Assembly: GCA_004297555.1 (NCBI GenBank)
Contig: SCSV01000372.1
Coordinates: forward strand, 1 to 31,691
Source of the DNA: Salinibacterium sp.
GTDB taxonomy: Bacteria > Actinomycetota > Actinomycetes > Actinomycetales > Microbacteriaceae
Length of the DNA stretch: 31,691 nt
Direction of reading: 5' to 3'
Of this stretch, positions 8,955 to 16,057 are shown piece after piece. Both the position numbers and the translations under genes were made by a program. How positions within the stretch are numbered: the first letter of the stretch is position 1; every line of letters begins with the position of its first letter. Under the pieces are notes generated by a model that was given only the letters and a program-made list of their open reading frames with translations, searched no databases and was not told where the DNA came from.

Positions 8955-9584
8955 TCAGTCCACTGTAGCCCGAAACAGCCTCGTCACTTCAGGGGCGAAT
9001 CCTTCTCCCAGCACCAGCACCTCAACGTTGCTCAATCCTGCCTTGCGGATGCTCTGGGCCGCCGCCGCAATCTCCTCCTCGATGCGCGATCCCTTCATAA
9101 AGAGCATCTCTCCGCCACTGCGCACCAGCCGTACTGTCGCCGGAATGAGTTTGTTCAACGCCGTGACAGCCCGCGCGGTCACTTGGTCGAGCTTGCGGTC
9201 CAATCGGGCTTCTTCGGCCCGGGCCCGCAGCACGGTGACATTCGAAAGTCCAAGCGCCGAGGACTCCTCCTCCAACCAGGCGACCCGTCGTTCCATCGGC
9301 TCGATCAGCACGAATTCGACGTCGGGACGCGCGATGGCGAGCACGATGCCCGGTAGCCCAGCGCCGCTTCCGACGTCACCGGTCAAGCCGGGGCGCAGGA
9401 GTGGAGCGACGAGCGCACAATTCACCATGTGGCGGGACCACAGCCTTGGGGCTTCCAATGGGCCGATGAGTCCGAGTTCCTCGCCACGTCGCGCCAAGTC
9501 GGCGGCGTAGGAGCGCGCCACGTCGATTCGGTCTCCGAACAGCGTTGCGGCGACTGGAGGCTCGACTTCGAGATTGTCAGTCAT
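8955..9584 (-). CDS. rsmG: 16S rRNA (guanine(527)-N7)-methyltransferase RsmG
   Basis: This 209-residue SAM-dependent methyltransferase modifies G527 of 16S rRNA; loss in other bacteria gives low-level streptomycin resistance. The SAM-binding GDVGSGAGLPGIVLAI motif follows an N-terminal helical part, and RARAEE and TARAV motifs typical of GidB/RsmG are present. The start is ATG 9584, with GGAG about 9 nt upstream. It sits between khpB and parA as in most actinobacteria, and is bracketed by two parS sites. A 12-codon reading frame begins in the upstream parS and ends 5 nt past this start (see findings). Confidence 0.95.
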   Translation of the reverse strand: MTDNLEVEPPVAATLFGDRIDVARSYAADLARRGEELGLIGPLEAPRLWSRHMVNCALVAPLLRPGLTGDVGSGAGLPGIVLAIARPDVEFVLIEPMERRVAWLEEESSALGLSNVTVLRARAEEARLDRKLDQVTARAVTALNKLIPATVRLVRSGGEMLFMKGSRIEEEIAAAAQSIRKAGLSNVEVLVLGEGFAPEVTRLFRATVD

Positions 9585-9598
9585 TCGAGCGCTCCGAT

Positions 9599-9614
9599 GG
9601 TTTCACGTGAAACA
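9599..9614. promoter_or_regulatory. parS: parS site 2, between rsmG and khpB
   Basis: GGTTTCACGTGAAACA contains the full 14-bp palindromic core GTTTCACGTGAAAC and differs from the 16-bp consensus only at the first base. It lies about 700 bp from parS site 1, on the other side of rsmG. Confidence 0.95.
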
Positions 9615-9641
9615 TTGTGGCCCGCTTGCTGCCGCAGCGCG

Positions 9642-10181
9642 CTACGCCCTAGTGATCACCGTGTGGCGATCGCGTCCTTCGCCCTCTGATTCCGACGCGA
9701 AACCGCGGTCGGCAGCGATGTCATGGATGAGCTTGCGCTCGTACGACGACATCGGCGGAAGGGCAGCCGACGCAGCGCCCTCCTCGATGCGCTGGACCGC
9801 TCTGTCAACGAGGATCGCCAGCTCGGCAACCCGAGCTTCGCGCGAGCCGCCAATGTCGAGAATCAGCCGCGAGAACGATCCGGTCTTGGTCTGCACAGCA
9901 ATGCGAGTGAGTTCCTGTAGCGCATTCACGGTATCCGGGCGAGAGAGCAAACGCAGATTCGTGTTCTCGCTGGAGGTCACCGAGAGATAGGCGCGACCCC
10001 CGCGAGCATCGATCTCGATGTCTCCGTCGAGGTCGGCGATGTCGAGCAGCTCCTCAATGTAGTCGGCCGCGATGTCGCCCTCCTCTTCGAGTTGACCGGG
10101 GGTGGACTCCGGCTGCTCGACAACAGAGCCGTCGAGTTCGCTCTCGGATTCCGGCGTGGGCATTTCGGTCACGTCACTCAC
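9642..10181 (-). CDS. khpB: KH/R3H RNA-binding protein KhpB (Jag)
   Basis: This 179-residue RNA-binding protein has an acidic N-terminal tail (about 35 residues rich in Glu/Ser), then a KH-like region and a C-terminal R3H domain. The conserved R3H arginine and histidine are visible in ERKLIHDIAADRG, followed by the usual EGEGRDRHTVI ending. The N-terminal Jag-N domain found in Firmicutes is absent, as in other actinobacteria. KhpB works with KhpA in RNA binding that affects division and cell elongation in several Gram-positives. The start is GTG 10181, overlapping the yidC stop by 4 nt (GTGA), so expression is coupled to the insertase gene. Confidence 0.93.
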   Translation of the reverse strand: MSDVTEMPTPESESELDGSVVEQPESTPGQLEEEGDIAADYIEELLDIADLDGDIEIDARGGRAYLSVTSSENTNLRLLSRPDTVNALQELTRIAVQTKTGSFSRLILDIGGSREARVAELAILVDRAVQRIEEGAASAALPPMSSYERKLIHDIAADRGFASESEGEGRDRHTVITRA

Positions 10182-11146
10182 TTCTTGTTACCGGGCTTCT
10201 TCTTCGCACGGTTCTTACCGACAGGCTGCTGCCGTTGGACATTCTTGGGCTCTTCGATCAGGCGGACCCCGCCGGATTCTTCGTCTGCAACGACGCCTCT
10301 GCGCTGTTCCTTCTTGGCCAGCCGAATCTCGCGGGCGAGAGCGGCCTCACTGCCCGGCGTAGGCATGTTGCGAATCACGAGGAACTGCTGGCCCATCGTC
10401 CAGAAGTTAGAGACGAGCCAGTAGAACATGACGCCAAGCGGAAACGAGAAGCCCGAGAACAAGAACACCGCGGGCAGCATGTAAAGCAGCACTCGCTGCT
10501 GCTTGTACATCGGACTCGCCTTCATCTCCGCCGACTGGTTCTTCGACATGATCTGCAGTTGCGTGACGAATTGTGAGATCGTCATGAGCCCCACCATGAC
10601 AGCCGCGATCCAGATCACCGCCCAGTTTCCGTTCGCTGTCGAAATCGACATGTGCAGAGGGGCGATCTCGAACAGCGACGACGTGCCGAACGACTTCGCG
10701 AGATCGGCGGTCAGAAATCCGACCCCCGCAAGGTGGGCGGGCCGCTGCGCGTCGCTGAGCACCGAGAACAGACCGAAGAAGATCGGCATCTGAAGCAATA
10801 GGGGTAGGCACGAGGCGAAGGGATTGGTGCCCGTCTTCTTGTACAGAGCCATGGTCTCGCGCGACAGAGCCTCTCGCGAGTACTGGTCCTTCTTGCCCTT
10901 GTACTTGTCCTGGATGCGCTTGAGCTGCGGAGCCACCTCTTGCATGCGGCGCTGGTTCTGGATCTGCCGGACAAATATCGGAATGAGAGCGGCACGAACC
11001 ACGAGAACGAGTCCCACGATCGAGAGCACCCAGGTCAGACCGGCGTCGCCGTCCAGGCCGACCGCCATCCAGAAGGTGTGGAAGGCAACGAGAATCGCCT
11101 CGATTGCCCACTTGATGGGCCAGAGGATGGTGCCGAGGATGTCCAT
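10178..11146 (-). CDS. yidC: Membrane protein insertase YidC
   Basis: This 322-residue YidC/Oxa1/Alb3 insertase places membrane proteins into the bilayer, with or without SecYEG. Five hydrophobic stretches are visible, with the groove arginine near VRAALIPIFVRQ after the second, and the conserved LPLLLQMPIFFGLF segment. It lacks the large periplasmic domain of Gram-negative YidC. The C-terminal tail is Lys/Arg-rich (ending KKPGNKK), which can contact ribosomes. It lies 9 nt downstream of yidD and overlaps khpB. Confidence 0.95.
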   Translation of the reverse strand: MDILGTILWPIKWAIEAILVAFHTFWMAVGLDGDAGLTWVLSIVGLVLVVRAALIPIFVRQIQNQRRMQEVAPQLKRIQDKYKGKKDQYSREALSRETMALYKKTGTNPFASCLPLLLQMPIFFGLFSVLSDAQRPAHLAGVGFLTADLAKSFGTSSLFEIAPLHMSISTANGNWAVIWIAAVMVGLMTISQFVTQLQIMSKNQSAEMKASPMYKQQRVLLYMLPAVFLFSGFSFPLGVMFYWLVSNFWTMGQQFLVIRNMPTPGSEAALAREIRLAKKEQRRGVVADEESGGVRLIEEPKNVQRQQPVGKNRAKKKPGNKK

Positions 11147-11155
11147 GTTTAGCAG

Positions 11156-11467
11156 TTAGCCCTTTCCGTGGCTATCGAATGCAACAAATCCGTGACGCGT
11201 GATCGAGACGCGATGATGTTCGTGAACCGGGACGTCGTCTATTCCACCCTCGGCCCACGGGTGGCAGCGCGCAATTCTGCGAAGCCCGAGCCAGCTGCCC
11301 TTGATGGCTCCATGCTGCTGGATTGCCTCGGTCGCATATTGGGAGCACGAAGGGTAATAGCGGCAGACATCACCATAGAGCGGGGAGATAGCGGTGCGGT
11401 ACACCTTCAGCACAGCAACGCAAGCGTTGCGCGGTGCAAGAGCGATTGCGGCCGTCACCCGGTTCAT
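11156..11467 (-). CDS. yidD: Membrane protein insertion efficiency factor YidD
   Basis: This 103-residue small protein shows the family hallmark YRTAISPLYG and a cysteine-containing CRYYPSCSQYATEAI, followed by GLRRIARCHPWAEGG. YidD is thought to assist YidC-dependent insertion at the inner face of the membrane; the precise mechanism is unresolved. The ATG at 11467 overlaps the rnpA stop by 4 nt (ATGA), and yidC follows 9 nt after its stop. The tail after the HPW motif is slightly long and not obviously conserved. Confidence 0.95.
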   Translation of the reverse strand: MNRVTAAIALAPRNACVAVLKVYRTAISPLYGDVCRYYPSCSQYATEAIQQHGAIKGSWLGLRRIARCHPWAEGGIDDVPVHEHHRVSITRHGFVAFDSHGKG

Positions 11468-11805
11468 GCGCTCGCCATGCCCATCGTGATTGCCTCCGCG
11501 ATCTCCGAGTGAAGAGTAGCCCAGCTGGCACTCGCCGAGGCCGGGAGGGCGCGAATCACGACATCCATGCCGGTGCCCGCAATATCGAGCACGTCAAAGC
11601 AGCTAGCTCTAAGCCGGCGGCGAACCAGGTTGCGAGTCACCGCGCCGCCTACGGTCTTGGCCACAATGAACCCGAACCGGGTCGGTTCGAGGTTCTCGCG
11701 CTTCGCGATGTGGATCACCGTATTGTTGGTCGGCACTCGACGGCCCCGGCGCAGGGTGGCGCGAAAGTCTGCGGAACGGGTCACGCGATTCGCCCTAGCG
11801 AGCAT
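11464..11805 (-). CDS. rnpA: Ribonuclease P protein component
   Basis: This 113-residue basic protein subunit of RNase P supports cleavage of tRNA 5' leaders. It begins MLARANRVTRSADFRATLRR and contains the RNR-like basic helix TRNLVRRRLRA, both typical of RnpA. ATG 11805 was chosen because family members start here. The frame stays open further upstream, but that part is rpmH read in another frame. No strong Shine-Dalgarno sequence is visible; expression probably depends on coupling to rpmH 22 nt upstream. Confidence 0.95.
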   Translation of the reverse strand: MLARANRVTRSADFRATLRRGRRVPTNNTVIHIAKRENLEPTRFGFIVAKTVGGAVTRNLVRRRLRASCFDVLDIAGTGMDVVIRALPASASASWATLHSEIAEAITMGMASA

Positions 11806-11827
11806 GGGGGTGTCTGCTCGGGCGGGA

Positions 11828-11965
11828 CTACGCGGAGAGCTCTGAGCGGCCCTTGCGGCGACGCGCACCGAGGATCGCGCGACCGGCGCGAGTGCGCATA
11901 CGCAGTCGGAAGCCATGAACTTTCGCGCGGCGGCGATTGTTCGGCTGGAAGGTTCGCTTGCTCAT
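11828..11965 (-). CDS. rpmH: 50S ribosomal protein L34
   Basis: This 45-residue, highly basic protein begins MSKRTFQPNNRRRAKVHGFR and ends in a short SELSA tail, matching L34 along its whole length. It assembles into the large ribosomal subunit. A GGAG sequence lies 9 nt upstream of ATG 11965. It is the first gene of the minus-strand run rpmH-rnpA-yidD-yidC-khpB and diverges from dnaA across a 286-bp gap. Confidence 0.98.
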   Translation of the reverse strand: MSKRTFQPNNRRRAKVHGFRLRMRTRAGRAILGARRRKGRSELSA

Positions 11966-12251
11966 AGTGATATCTCCAAGGCCCAGCGCCAAGGCCGGAA
12001 AGAAGTGAGGTAGCCGTAAGGCTCGAAGTCAATTGCTTAAAAGTACGGTGTTTAGGGGGTGCGGTCAAACTTTGGCAGACCCAAAACTGTGTTACTCACA
12101 ATGCGTCAAGGGGTTGCGAAGGCCATGCTGTGGACAACTAAGGTGAGTGCCAGCGGTTTCTCGGGGATGAACGGCTGAAACTGGTGGGTGGCCGGGCCCA
12201 ATAACCGGTGGAAAAACCTGTGGGTAACTAGCAGTTAAGGATGTGGCACGC
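11966..12251. promoter_or_regulatory. rpmH-dnaA divergent intergenic region with DnaA boxes
   Basis: This 286-bp gap separates the divergent rpmH and dnaA genes. It holds the rpmH promoter and DnaA-box-like 9-mers: TGTGGACAA at 12129-12137 (reverse complement TTGTCCACA, the actinobacterial consensus), TGTGGGTAA at 12219-12227 (close) and TTACTCACA at 12092-12100 (weaker). These suggest dnaA autoregulation and a possible contribution to the bipartite origin. A convincing dnaA -35/-10 pair was not found. Confidence 0.7.
12040..12068 (-). promoter_or_regulatory. Probable rpmH promoter
   Basis: On the minus strand, TTGACC (12063-12068) and TACTTT (12040-12045) are separated by exactly 17 nt. This is a good sigma-70-type arrangement, about 75 nt upstream of the rpmH ATG. 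It should drive the rpmH-rnpA-yidD-yidC operon. Confidence 0.65.
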
Positions 12252-13667
12252 GTGTCAGAAATAACCGATTCAACGGGAGAGATTTGGCAGTCCGTGCTGT
12301 CCCGCTTGACGTCGGACGAGCGCATCACCCCCCAACTGCTCGGTTTCGTCAGCTTGGTCGAGCCCAAAGGAGTCATGGCCGGCACTCTGTATCTTGAAGT
12401 TCCCAACGAGTTGACTCGCGGGATGCTTGAGCAGCGCATCCGGCTTCCGCTCTTGAACGCGATCGCCGGCTTGAGTGACGACCAGGAGGTCACGAGCTTC
12501 GCGATCGTCGTCAACCCTGACATTCAGCATGATTCCTTGGACCAGCCTGCAGACAGTGCTGATCAGGTCTATATCGAACCGATCGTCGTTCCGAACATCG
12601 AACAAACAGTCCCGCGCCGCTCCGACTCGAGATTGAACCCGAAGTACAGTTTCGACAACTTTGTCATTGGCGGTTCGAACCGCTTCGCCCACGCCGCTGC
12701 CGTCGCGGTCGCGGAAGCGCCCGCGAAGGCCTACAACCCGCTCTTCATCTACGGTGAGTCCGGACTTGGTAAGACACACCTGTTGCACGCAATCGGTCAT
12801 TACGCGGAGAGCCTGTACCCAGGTATCCGCGTCAGATATGTGAGTTCTGAGGAGTTCACGAACGACTTCATCAACTCGATCGCGAACAACCGGGCATCCG
12901 TCTTCCAATCCCGCTATCGCGAGATCGACATTCTGCTGATCGACGACATCCAGTTTCTGCAGGGCAAGGACTCCACGCAAGAGGCCTTCTTCCACACCTT
13001 CAACACGCTGCACGATCACAACAAGCAAGTCGTCATCACGAGCGACCTGCCGCCGAAGCATCTCACCGGCTTTGAAGATCGGATGCGGTCGCGCTTCGAG
13101 TGGGGACTCATCACCGACGTGCAGGCACCAGACCTTGAGACTCGCATCGCTATTCTGCGGAAGAAAGCGCAGAGCGAGAAGCTCCAGGTCAGCAACGAAA
13201 TTCTCGAGTACATGGCGTCGAAAGTCTCGTCCAACATTCGCGAGCTCGAGGGAACGTTGATTCGGGTAACCGCATTCGCGAGCTTGAACCGCACTGCGGT
13301 AGATCTTGCTCTTGTCCAGACGGTTCTCAAAGACCTCATCACGCTCGACGAGGACAACGTCATTGCACCGGTCGACATCATCAACCATACCGCCGACTAC
13401 TTCAAACTTACCGTCGACGACCTATACGGTTCATCGCGTTCGCAAGCGGTGGCGACGGCAAGGCAGATTGCCATGTATCTCTGCCGTGAAATGACCAACC
13501 TGTCATTGCCCAAGATCGGTCAACTCTTCGGTAATCGCGACCACACGACGGTGATGTACGCGAACAAGAAGATCACCGAGCTCATGAAAGAGCGTCGCTC
13601 GATCTATAACCAAGTCACAGAGCTGACTAGTCGAATCAAACAGGATCACCGGTTTAATAAGGCGTGA
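12252..13667 (+). CDS. dnaA: Chromosomal replication initiator DnaA
   Basis: This AAA+ initiator of about 471 residues binds DnaA boxes and melts oriC. It has an N-terminal helicase/DnaA-interaction domain, a short linker (about residues 90-128), Walker A GESGLGKTHLLHAIG (about 168-182), Walker B LLIDDIQFLQG, and the C-terminal DNA-binding signature FGNRDHTTVMYANKKI. The domain II linker is much shorter than in Streptomyces. I prefer GTG 12252, which has AAGGA 11 nt upstream. GTG 12243, three codons earlier in the same frame, would leave only 2 nt from that site. Confidence 0.97.
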   Translation: MSEITDSTGEIWQSVLSRLTSDERITPQLLGFVSLVEPKGVMAGTLYLEVPNELTRGMLEQRIRLPLLNAIAGLSDDQEVTSFAIVVNPDIQHDSLDQPADSADQVYIEPIVVPNIEQTVPRRSDSRLNPKYSFDNFVIGGSNRFAHAAAVAVAEAPAKAYNPLFIYGESGLGKTHLLHAIGHYAESLYPGIRVRYVSSEEFTNDFINSIANNRASVFQSRYREIDILLIDDIQFLQGKDSTQEAFFHTFNTLHDHNKQVVITSDLPPKHLTGFEDRMRSRFEWGLITDVQAPDLETRIAILRKKAQSEKLQVSNEILEYMASKVSSNIRELEGTLIRVTAFASLNRTAVDLALVQTVLKDLITLDEDNVIAPVDIINHTADYFKLTVDDLYGSSRSQAVATARQIAMYLCREMTNLSLPKIGQLFGNRDHTTVMYANKKITELMKERRSIYNQVTELTSRIKQDHRFNKA

Positions 13668-13678
13668 GTTTCGCACCT

Positions 13679-13687
13679 TGTGCATAA
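13679..13687 (-). promoter_or_regulatory. DnaA box (TTATGCACA)
   Basis: The minus strand reads TTATGCACA, a full match to the TTATNCACA consensus. Confidence 0.8.
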
Positions 13688-13690
13688 CAC

Positions 13691-13699
13691 TGTGAGTAA
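13691..13699 (-). promoter_or_regulatory. Weak DnaA box (TTACTCACA)
   Basis: The minus strand reads TTACTCACA. It starts 12 bp from the neighbouring box in the same orientation. The same 9-mer occurs at 12092-12100 upstream of dnaA. Confidence 0.5.
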
Positions 13700-13858
13700 C
13701 AGGGGTTGATAGCGGAGAACCCTGTTGATGTTGTTCGATCTTCTGTGGAGAGACGTCAGCGTCAGAATCGGTCGTTCCCAGCTTTTCTCGCGCCTGCTCC
13801 GGTCCCATCAACAACTGACAATCGTGTAGTTCCCTGCGAGTGGCGTTCAGCCGTACGG

Positions 13859-13867
13859 TTATCCACA
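13859..13867 (+). promoter_or_regulatory. Perfect DnaA box (TTATCCACA)
   Basis: This is an exact consensus 9-mer on the plus strand. It abuts GAATCCACA (13868-13876), a weaker tandem box, and leads directly into the AT-rich stretch. Confidence 0.9.
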
Positions 13868-13880
13868 GAATCCACAACGG

Positions 13881-13926
13881 TTATGAATATGGTCTTTAAA
13901 AGAAGAGATTTGAGGGAGTTAACCTT
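13881..13926. other. AT-rich candidate DNA unwinding element
   Basis: This is the most AT-rich stretch seen in the origin region. It includes TTATGAATAT, CTTTAAAAGAAGAGATTTGA and GTTAACC, and lies just downstream of the perfect DnaA box. The role is inferred from position. Confidence 0.55.
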
Positions 13927-13997
13927 TGCGGTCGCGAAGCACTCGCCCTGTGCCAGTATTAACCGGCCAAGCCACTGATCGCTGAAGGGATGATTGC

Positions 13998-15143
13998 GTG
14001 AAATTTCAAGTCAATCGAGACGTCTTCAGTGATGCCGTCTCCTTCGCAGTGAAATTACTCCCGCAACGCACGACTCTCCCGATTCTCAGTGGAATTCTGA
14101 TCGAGGCTTCGGGCGGCGGGTTGGTGCTCTCGTCCTTTGATTATGAGGTTTCGGCGCGCACGGAAATTGCGGCCAAGGTTGAGGATGAAGGAAGAGTCTT
14201 GGTGTCAGGGCGCCTGCTCGCCGATATCGCGAGCCGCCTGCCGAATGCGCCGGTGTCGTTCTCGACAGACGAAGGTCGAATCACTGTTGCGTGCGGATCC
14301 GCGCAATTCACCCTGCTCAGCATGCCGGTGGAGGAATATCCAACGCTGCCAGCCATCAGCGACCAATGGGGAAAGCTCAACGCCGAAGACTTCTCAAACG
14401 CGATTTCGCAAGTCGCCGTTGCCGCATCACGGGATGATGTGACTCCGGTGATCACGGGCGTTCAACTCGAGGTGACGGGCTCTAGCCTTTCGCTCGTCGC
14501 CACGGACCGCTACCGAGTCGCCGTACGAGAAATTGCGTGGGATTCAGCGAGCTCAGGCATTGAAGAAGCACTCGCTCTCGTTCCAGCCAAGACCCTCATT
14601 GAAATCGGCAAGACCTTCGGCCACAGCGGAACAATTGCCGTCGCCATCACGAGCACGGACGAGCGCGAGCTCATTGCTTTCCAGGCCGAAAAGAAGACCG
14701 TCACCTCGTTGCTCATCAAAGGCAACTTCCCGCCGGTCAAGCGACTCTTTCCTGATGCGGTTGACAACTATGCCGTGCTCAACACCAACGAACTCATTGA
14801 AGCGGTGCGACGGGTTTCGCTCGTTCTTGAGCGCGAAGCCGCCTTGCGATTCAGCTTCTCGACCGACGGTGTCACGCTCGAGGCGATCGGGTCGGAGCAG
14901 GCCCAAGCATCCGAATCCATCGATGCATTCCTGACCGGCAGTGAGATCGTGGTTTCGCTCAAACCCCAATTCTTGCTTGACGGTCTGGGTTCGGTACACT
15001 CCGAGTACGTTCGAATCTCGTTCACTAAGACCGAGAACCCCAACAAGCCTGGCCCCGTGCTCATCACCAGCCAGTCGTCAAAAGAACAAGCCGGGGCAGA
15101 CAACTACAAGTACCTCCTGCAGCCGAATCTGCTCCTGCGCTAA
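13998..15143 (+). CDS. dnaN: DNA polymerase III beta subunit (sliding clamp)
   Basis: This 381-residue clamp dimerises into a ring that tethers DNA polymerases to DNA. The start MKFQVNRDVFSDAVSFAVKL and the segment QRTTLPILSGILIEA are typical of DnaN, and three repeated clamp domains fit the length. The C-terminus ends shortly after a YKYLLQP segment that contributes to the partner-binding pocket. The start is GTG 13998, with GAAGGGA about 9 nt upstream. It lies directly right of oriC and 18 nt before gnd. Confidence 0.97.
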   Translation: MKFQVNRDVFSDAVSFAVKLLPQRTTLPILSGILIEASGGGLVLSSFDYEVSARTEIAAKVEDEGRVLVSGRLLADIASRLPNAPVSFSTDEGRITVACGSAQFTLLSMPVEEYPTLPAISDQWGKLNAEDFSNAISQVAVAASRDDVTPVITGVQLEVTGSSLSLVATDRYRVAVREIAWDSASSGIEEALALVPAKTLIEIGKTFGHSGTIAVAITSTDERELIAFQAEKKTVTSLLIKGNFPPVKRLFPDAVDNYAVLNTNELIEAVRRVSLVLEREAALRFSFSTDGVTLEAIGSEQAQASESIDAFLTGSEIVVSLKPQFLLDGLGSVHSEYVRISFTKTENPNKPGPVLITSQSSKEQAGADNYKYLLQPNLLLR

Positions 15144-15161
15144 CGACGAGCGGAGGATCCC

Positions 15162-16046
15162 GTGCACATTGGCATCATCGGGCTCGGCAAGATGGGCAAC
15201 AACATGCGCGCCCGGCTGCGGGCGGGGGGCGTTGAGGTCACGGGGTTCGACCCGAACCCCGACGTGACGGATGCCGCAACCCTCGCCGAATTCGCGGCCA
15301 GGCTGCCAGCCCCGCGAGTGGTGTGGCTCATGGTTCCTTCTGGGAAGATCACCGACGAGGTCGTGCACCAAGTCGCAGAGGTGCTGAGCGAGGGCGACCT
15401 CGTGATCGACGGCGGCAACTCGCGGTTTACCGACGACGCGGTGCACGCCGAGTTTCTCGCGGCCAAGGGCATCCGCTTCATCGATGTCGGGGTCTCCGGC
15501 GGCGTGTGGGGGCTCGAAAACGGTTACGGCCTCATGGCCGGCGGCGCCGAGGCCGATATCGCCGAAGTCATGCCAGTTCTCGATGCACTTCGACCGGAGG
15601 GGCCGCGCGAGGAGAGCTTCGCGCATGCCGGCTCTGTGGGCGCCGGTCATTATGTGAAGATGGTTCACAATGGGATCGAGTATGCGCTCATGCAGGCCTG
15701 GGCCGAAGGTTACGAACTGCTGGAAAGTCGCAAAGACCTGGTCTCGGATGTCGTCGGCACGTTCAAGGCCTGGCAGCGCGGAACAGTCGTGCGCTCTTGG
15801 TTGCTCGAGCTGCTCGTCAAGGCGCTCGAAGAAGATCCGGAGTTCCGGGACATCGCCGGATACGTCGAGGATTCGGGCGAGGGGCGGTGGACCGTGCACG
15901 AGGCTCTCGACCGAGCGGTTCCGGTCCCCACGATAAGCGCCGCGATCTTCGCGAGATTCGTGTCGCGCCAAGAAGACTCGCCATCGATGAAGGCGGTCGC
16001 CGCCCTTCGCAACCAGTTTGGCGGGCATGCCGTGCGCAAGAGCTGA
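15162..16046 (+). CDS. gnd: 6-phosphogluconate dehydrogenase, decarboxylating (short, GndA-like)
   Basis: This 294-residue enzyme of the oxidative pentose phosphate pathway converts 6-phosphogluconate to ribulose 5-phosphate. Motifs are the Rossmann GLGKMGNNM (residues 7-15), DGGNSRF, the substrate-binding GVSGGVWGLENGYGLMAGG, and the catalytic Lys/Asn pair in HYVKMVHNGIEYALMQA. It is the short form (about 300 rather than 470 residues), a group usually linked to NAD+; cofactor choice here is inferred. The start is GTG 15162 with GGAGG upstream. Its location between dnaN and recF is a conserved actinobacterial arrangement of unclear meaning. Confidence 0.93.
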   Translation: MHIGIIGLGKMGNNMRARLRAGGVEVTGFDPNPDVTDAATLAEFAARLPAPRVVWLMVPSGKITDEVVHQVAEVLSEGDLVIDGGNSRFTDDAVHAEFLAAKGIRFIDVGVSGGVWGLENGYGLMAGGAEADIAEVMPVLDALRPEGPREESFAHAGSVGAGHYVKMVHNGIEYALMQAWAEGYELLESRKDLVSDVVGTFKAWQRGTVVRSWLLELLVKALEEDPEFRDIAGYVEDSGEGRWTVHEALDRAVPVPTISAAIFARFVSRQEDSPSMKAVAALRNQFGGHAVRKS

Positions 16047-16057
16047 CCGGCACGACC

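Larger units (their letters stand above)
13668..13997. other. oriC: Chromosomal replication origin oriC (dnaA-dnaN intergenic)
   Basis: This 330-bp region has no credible gene. It holds DnaA boxes at both ends of its first two thirds: TGTGCATAA 13679-13687 and TGTGAGTAA 13691-13699 on the minus strand, then a perfect TTATCCACA 13859-13867 and GAATCCACA 13868-13876 on the plus strand. These are followed by an AT-rich stretch at 13881-13926, a candidate unwinding element, about 70 nt before dnaN. An imperfect inverted repeat lies at 13698-13726. The position between dnaA and dnaN is the standard actinobacterial origin. Confidence 0.9.

Noticed and set aside
12270..13388. Long minus-strand frame (372 codons) antisense to dnaA
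   Set aside because: It mirrors a well-supported dnaA gene, has an Arg/Asp/Val-biased shadow composition and no recognisable domain.
13706..13978. Small plus-strand frame inside oriC
   Set aside because: The region is explained by DnaA boxes and an AT-rich element, and the frame has no ribosome site or coding character.
15323..16057. 245-codon upstream extension of the recF frame
   Set aside because: It overlaps gnd in another frame, is Arg/Gly-rich nonsense, and RecF homology begins exactly at ATG 16058.
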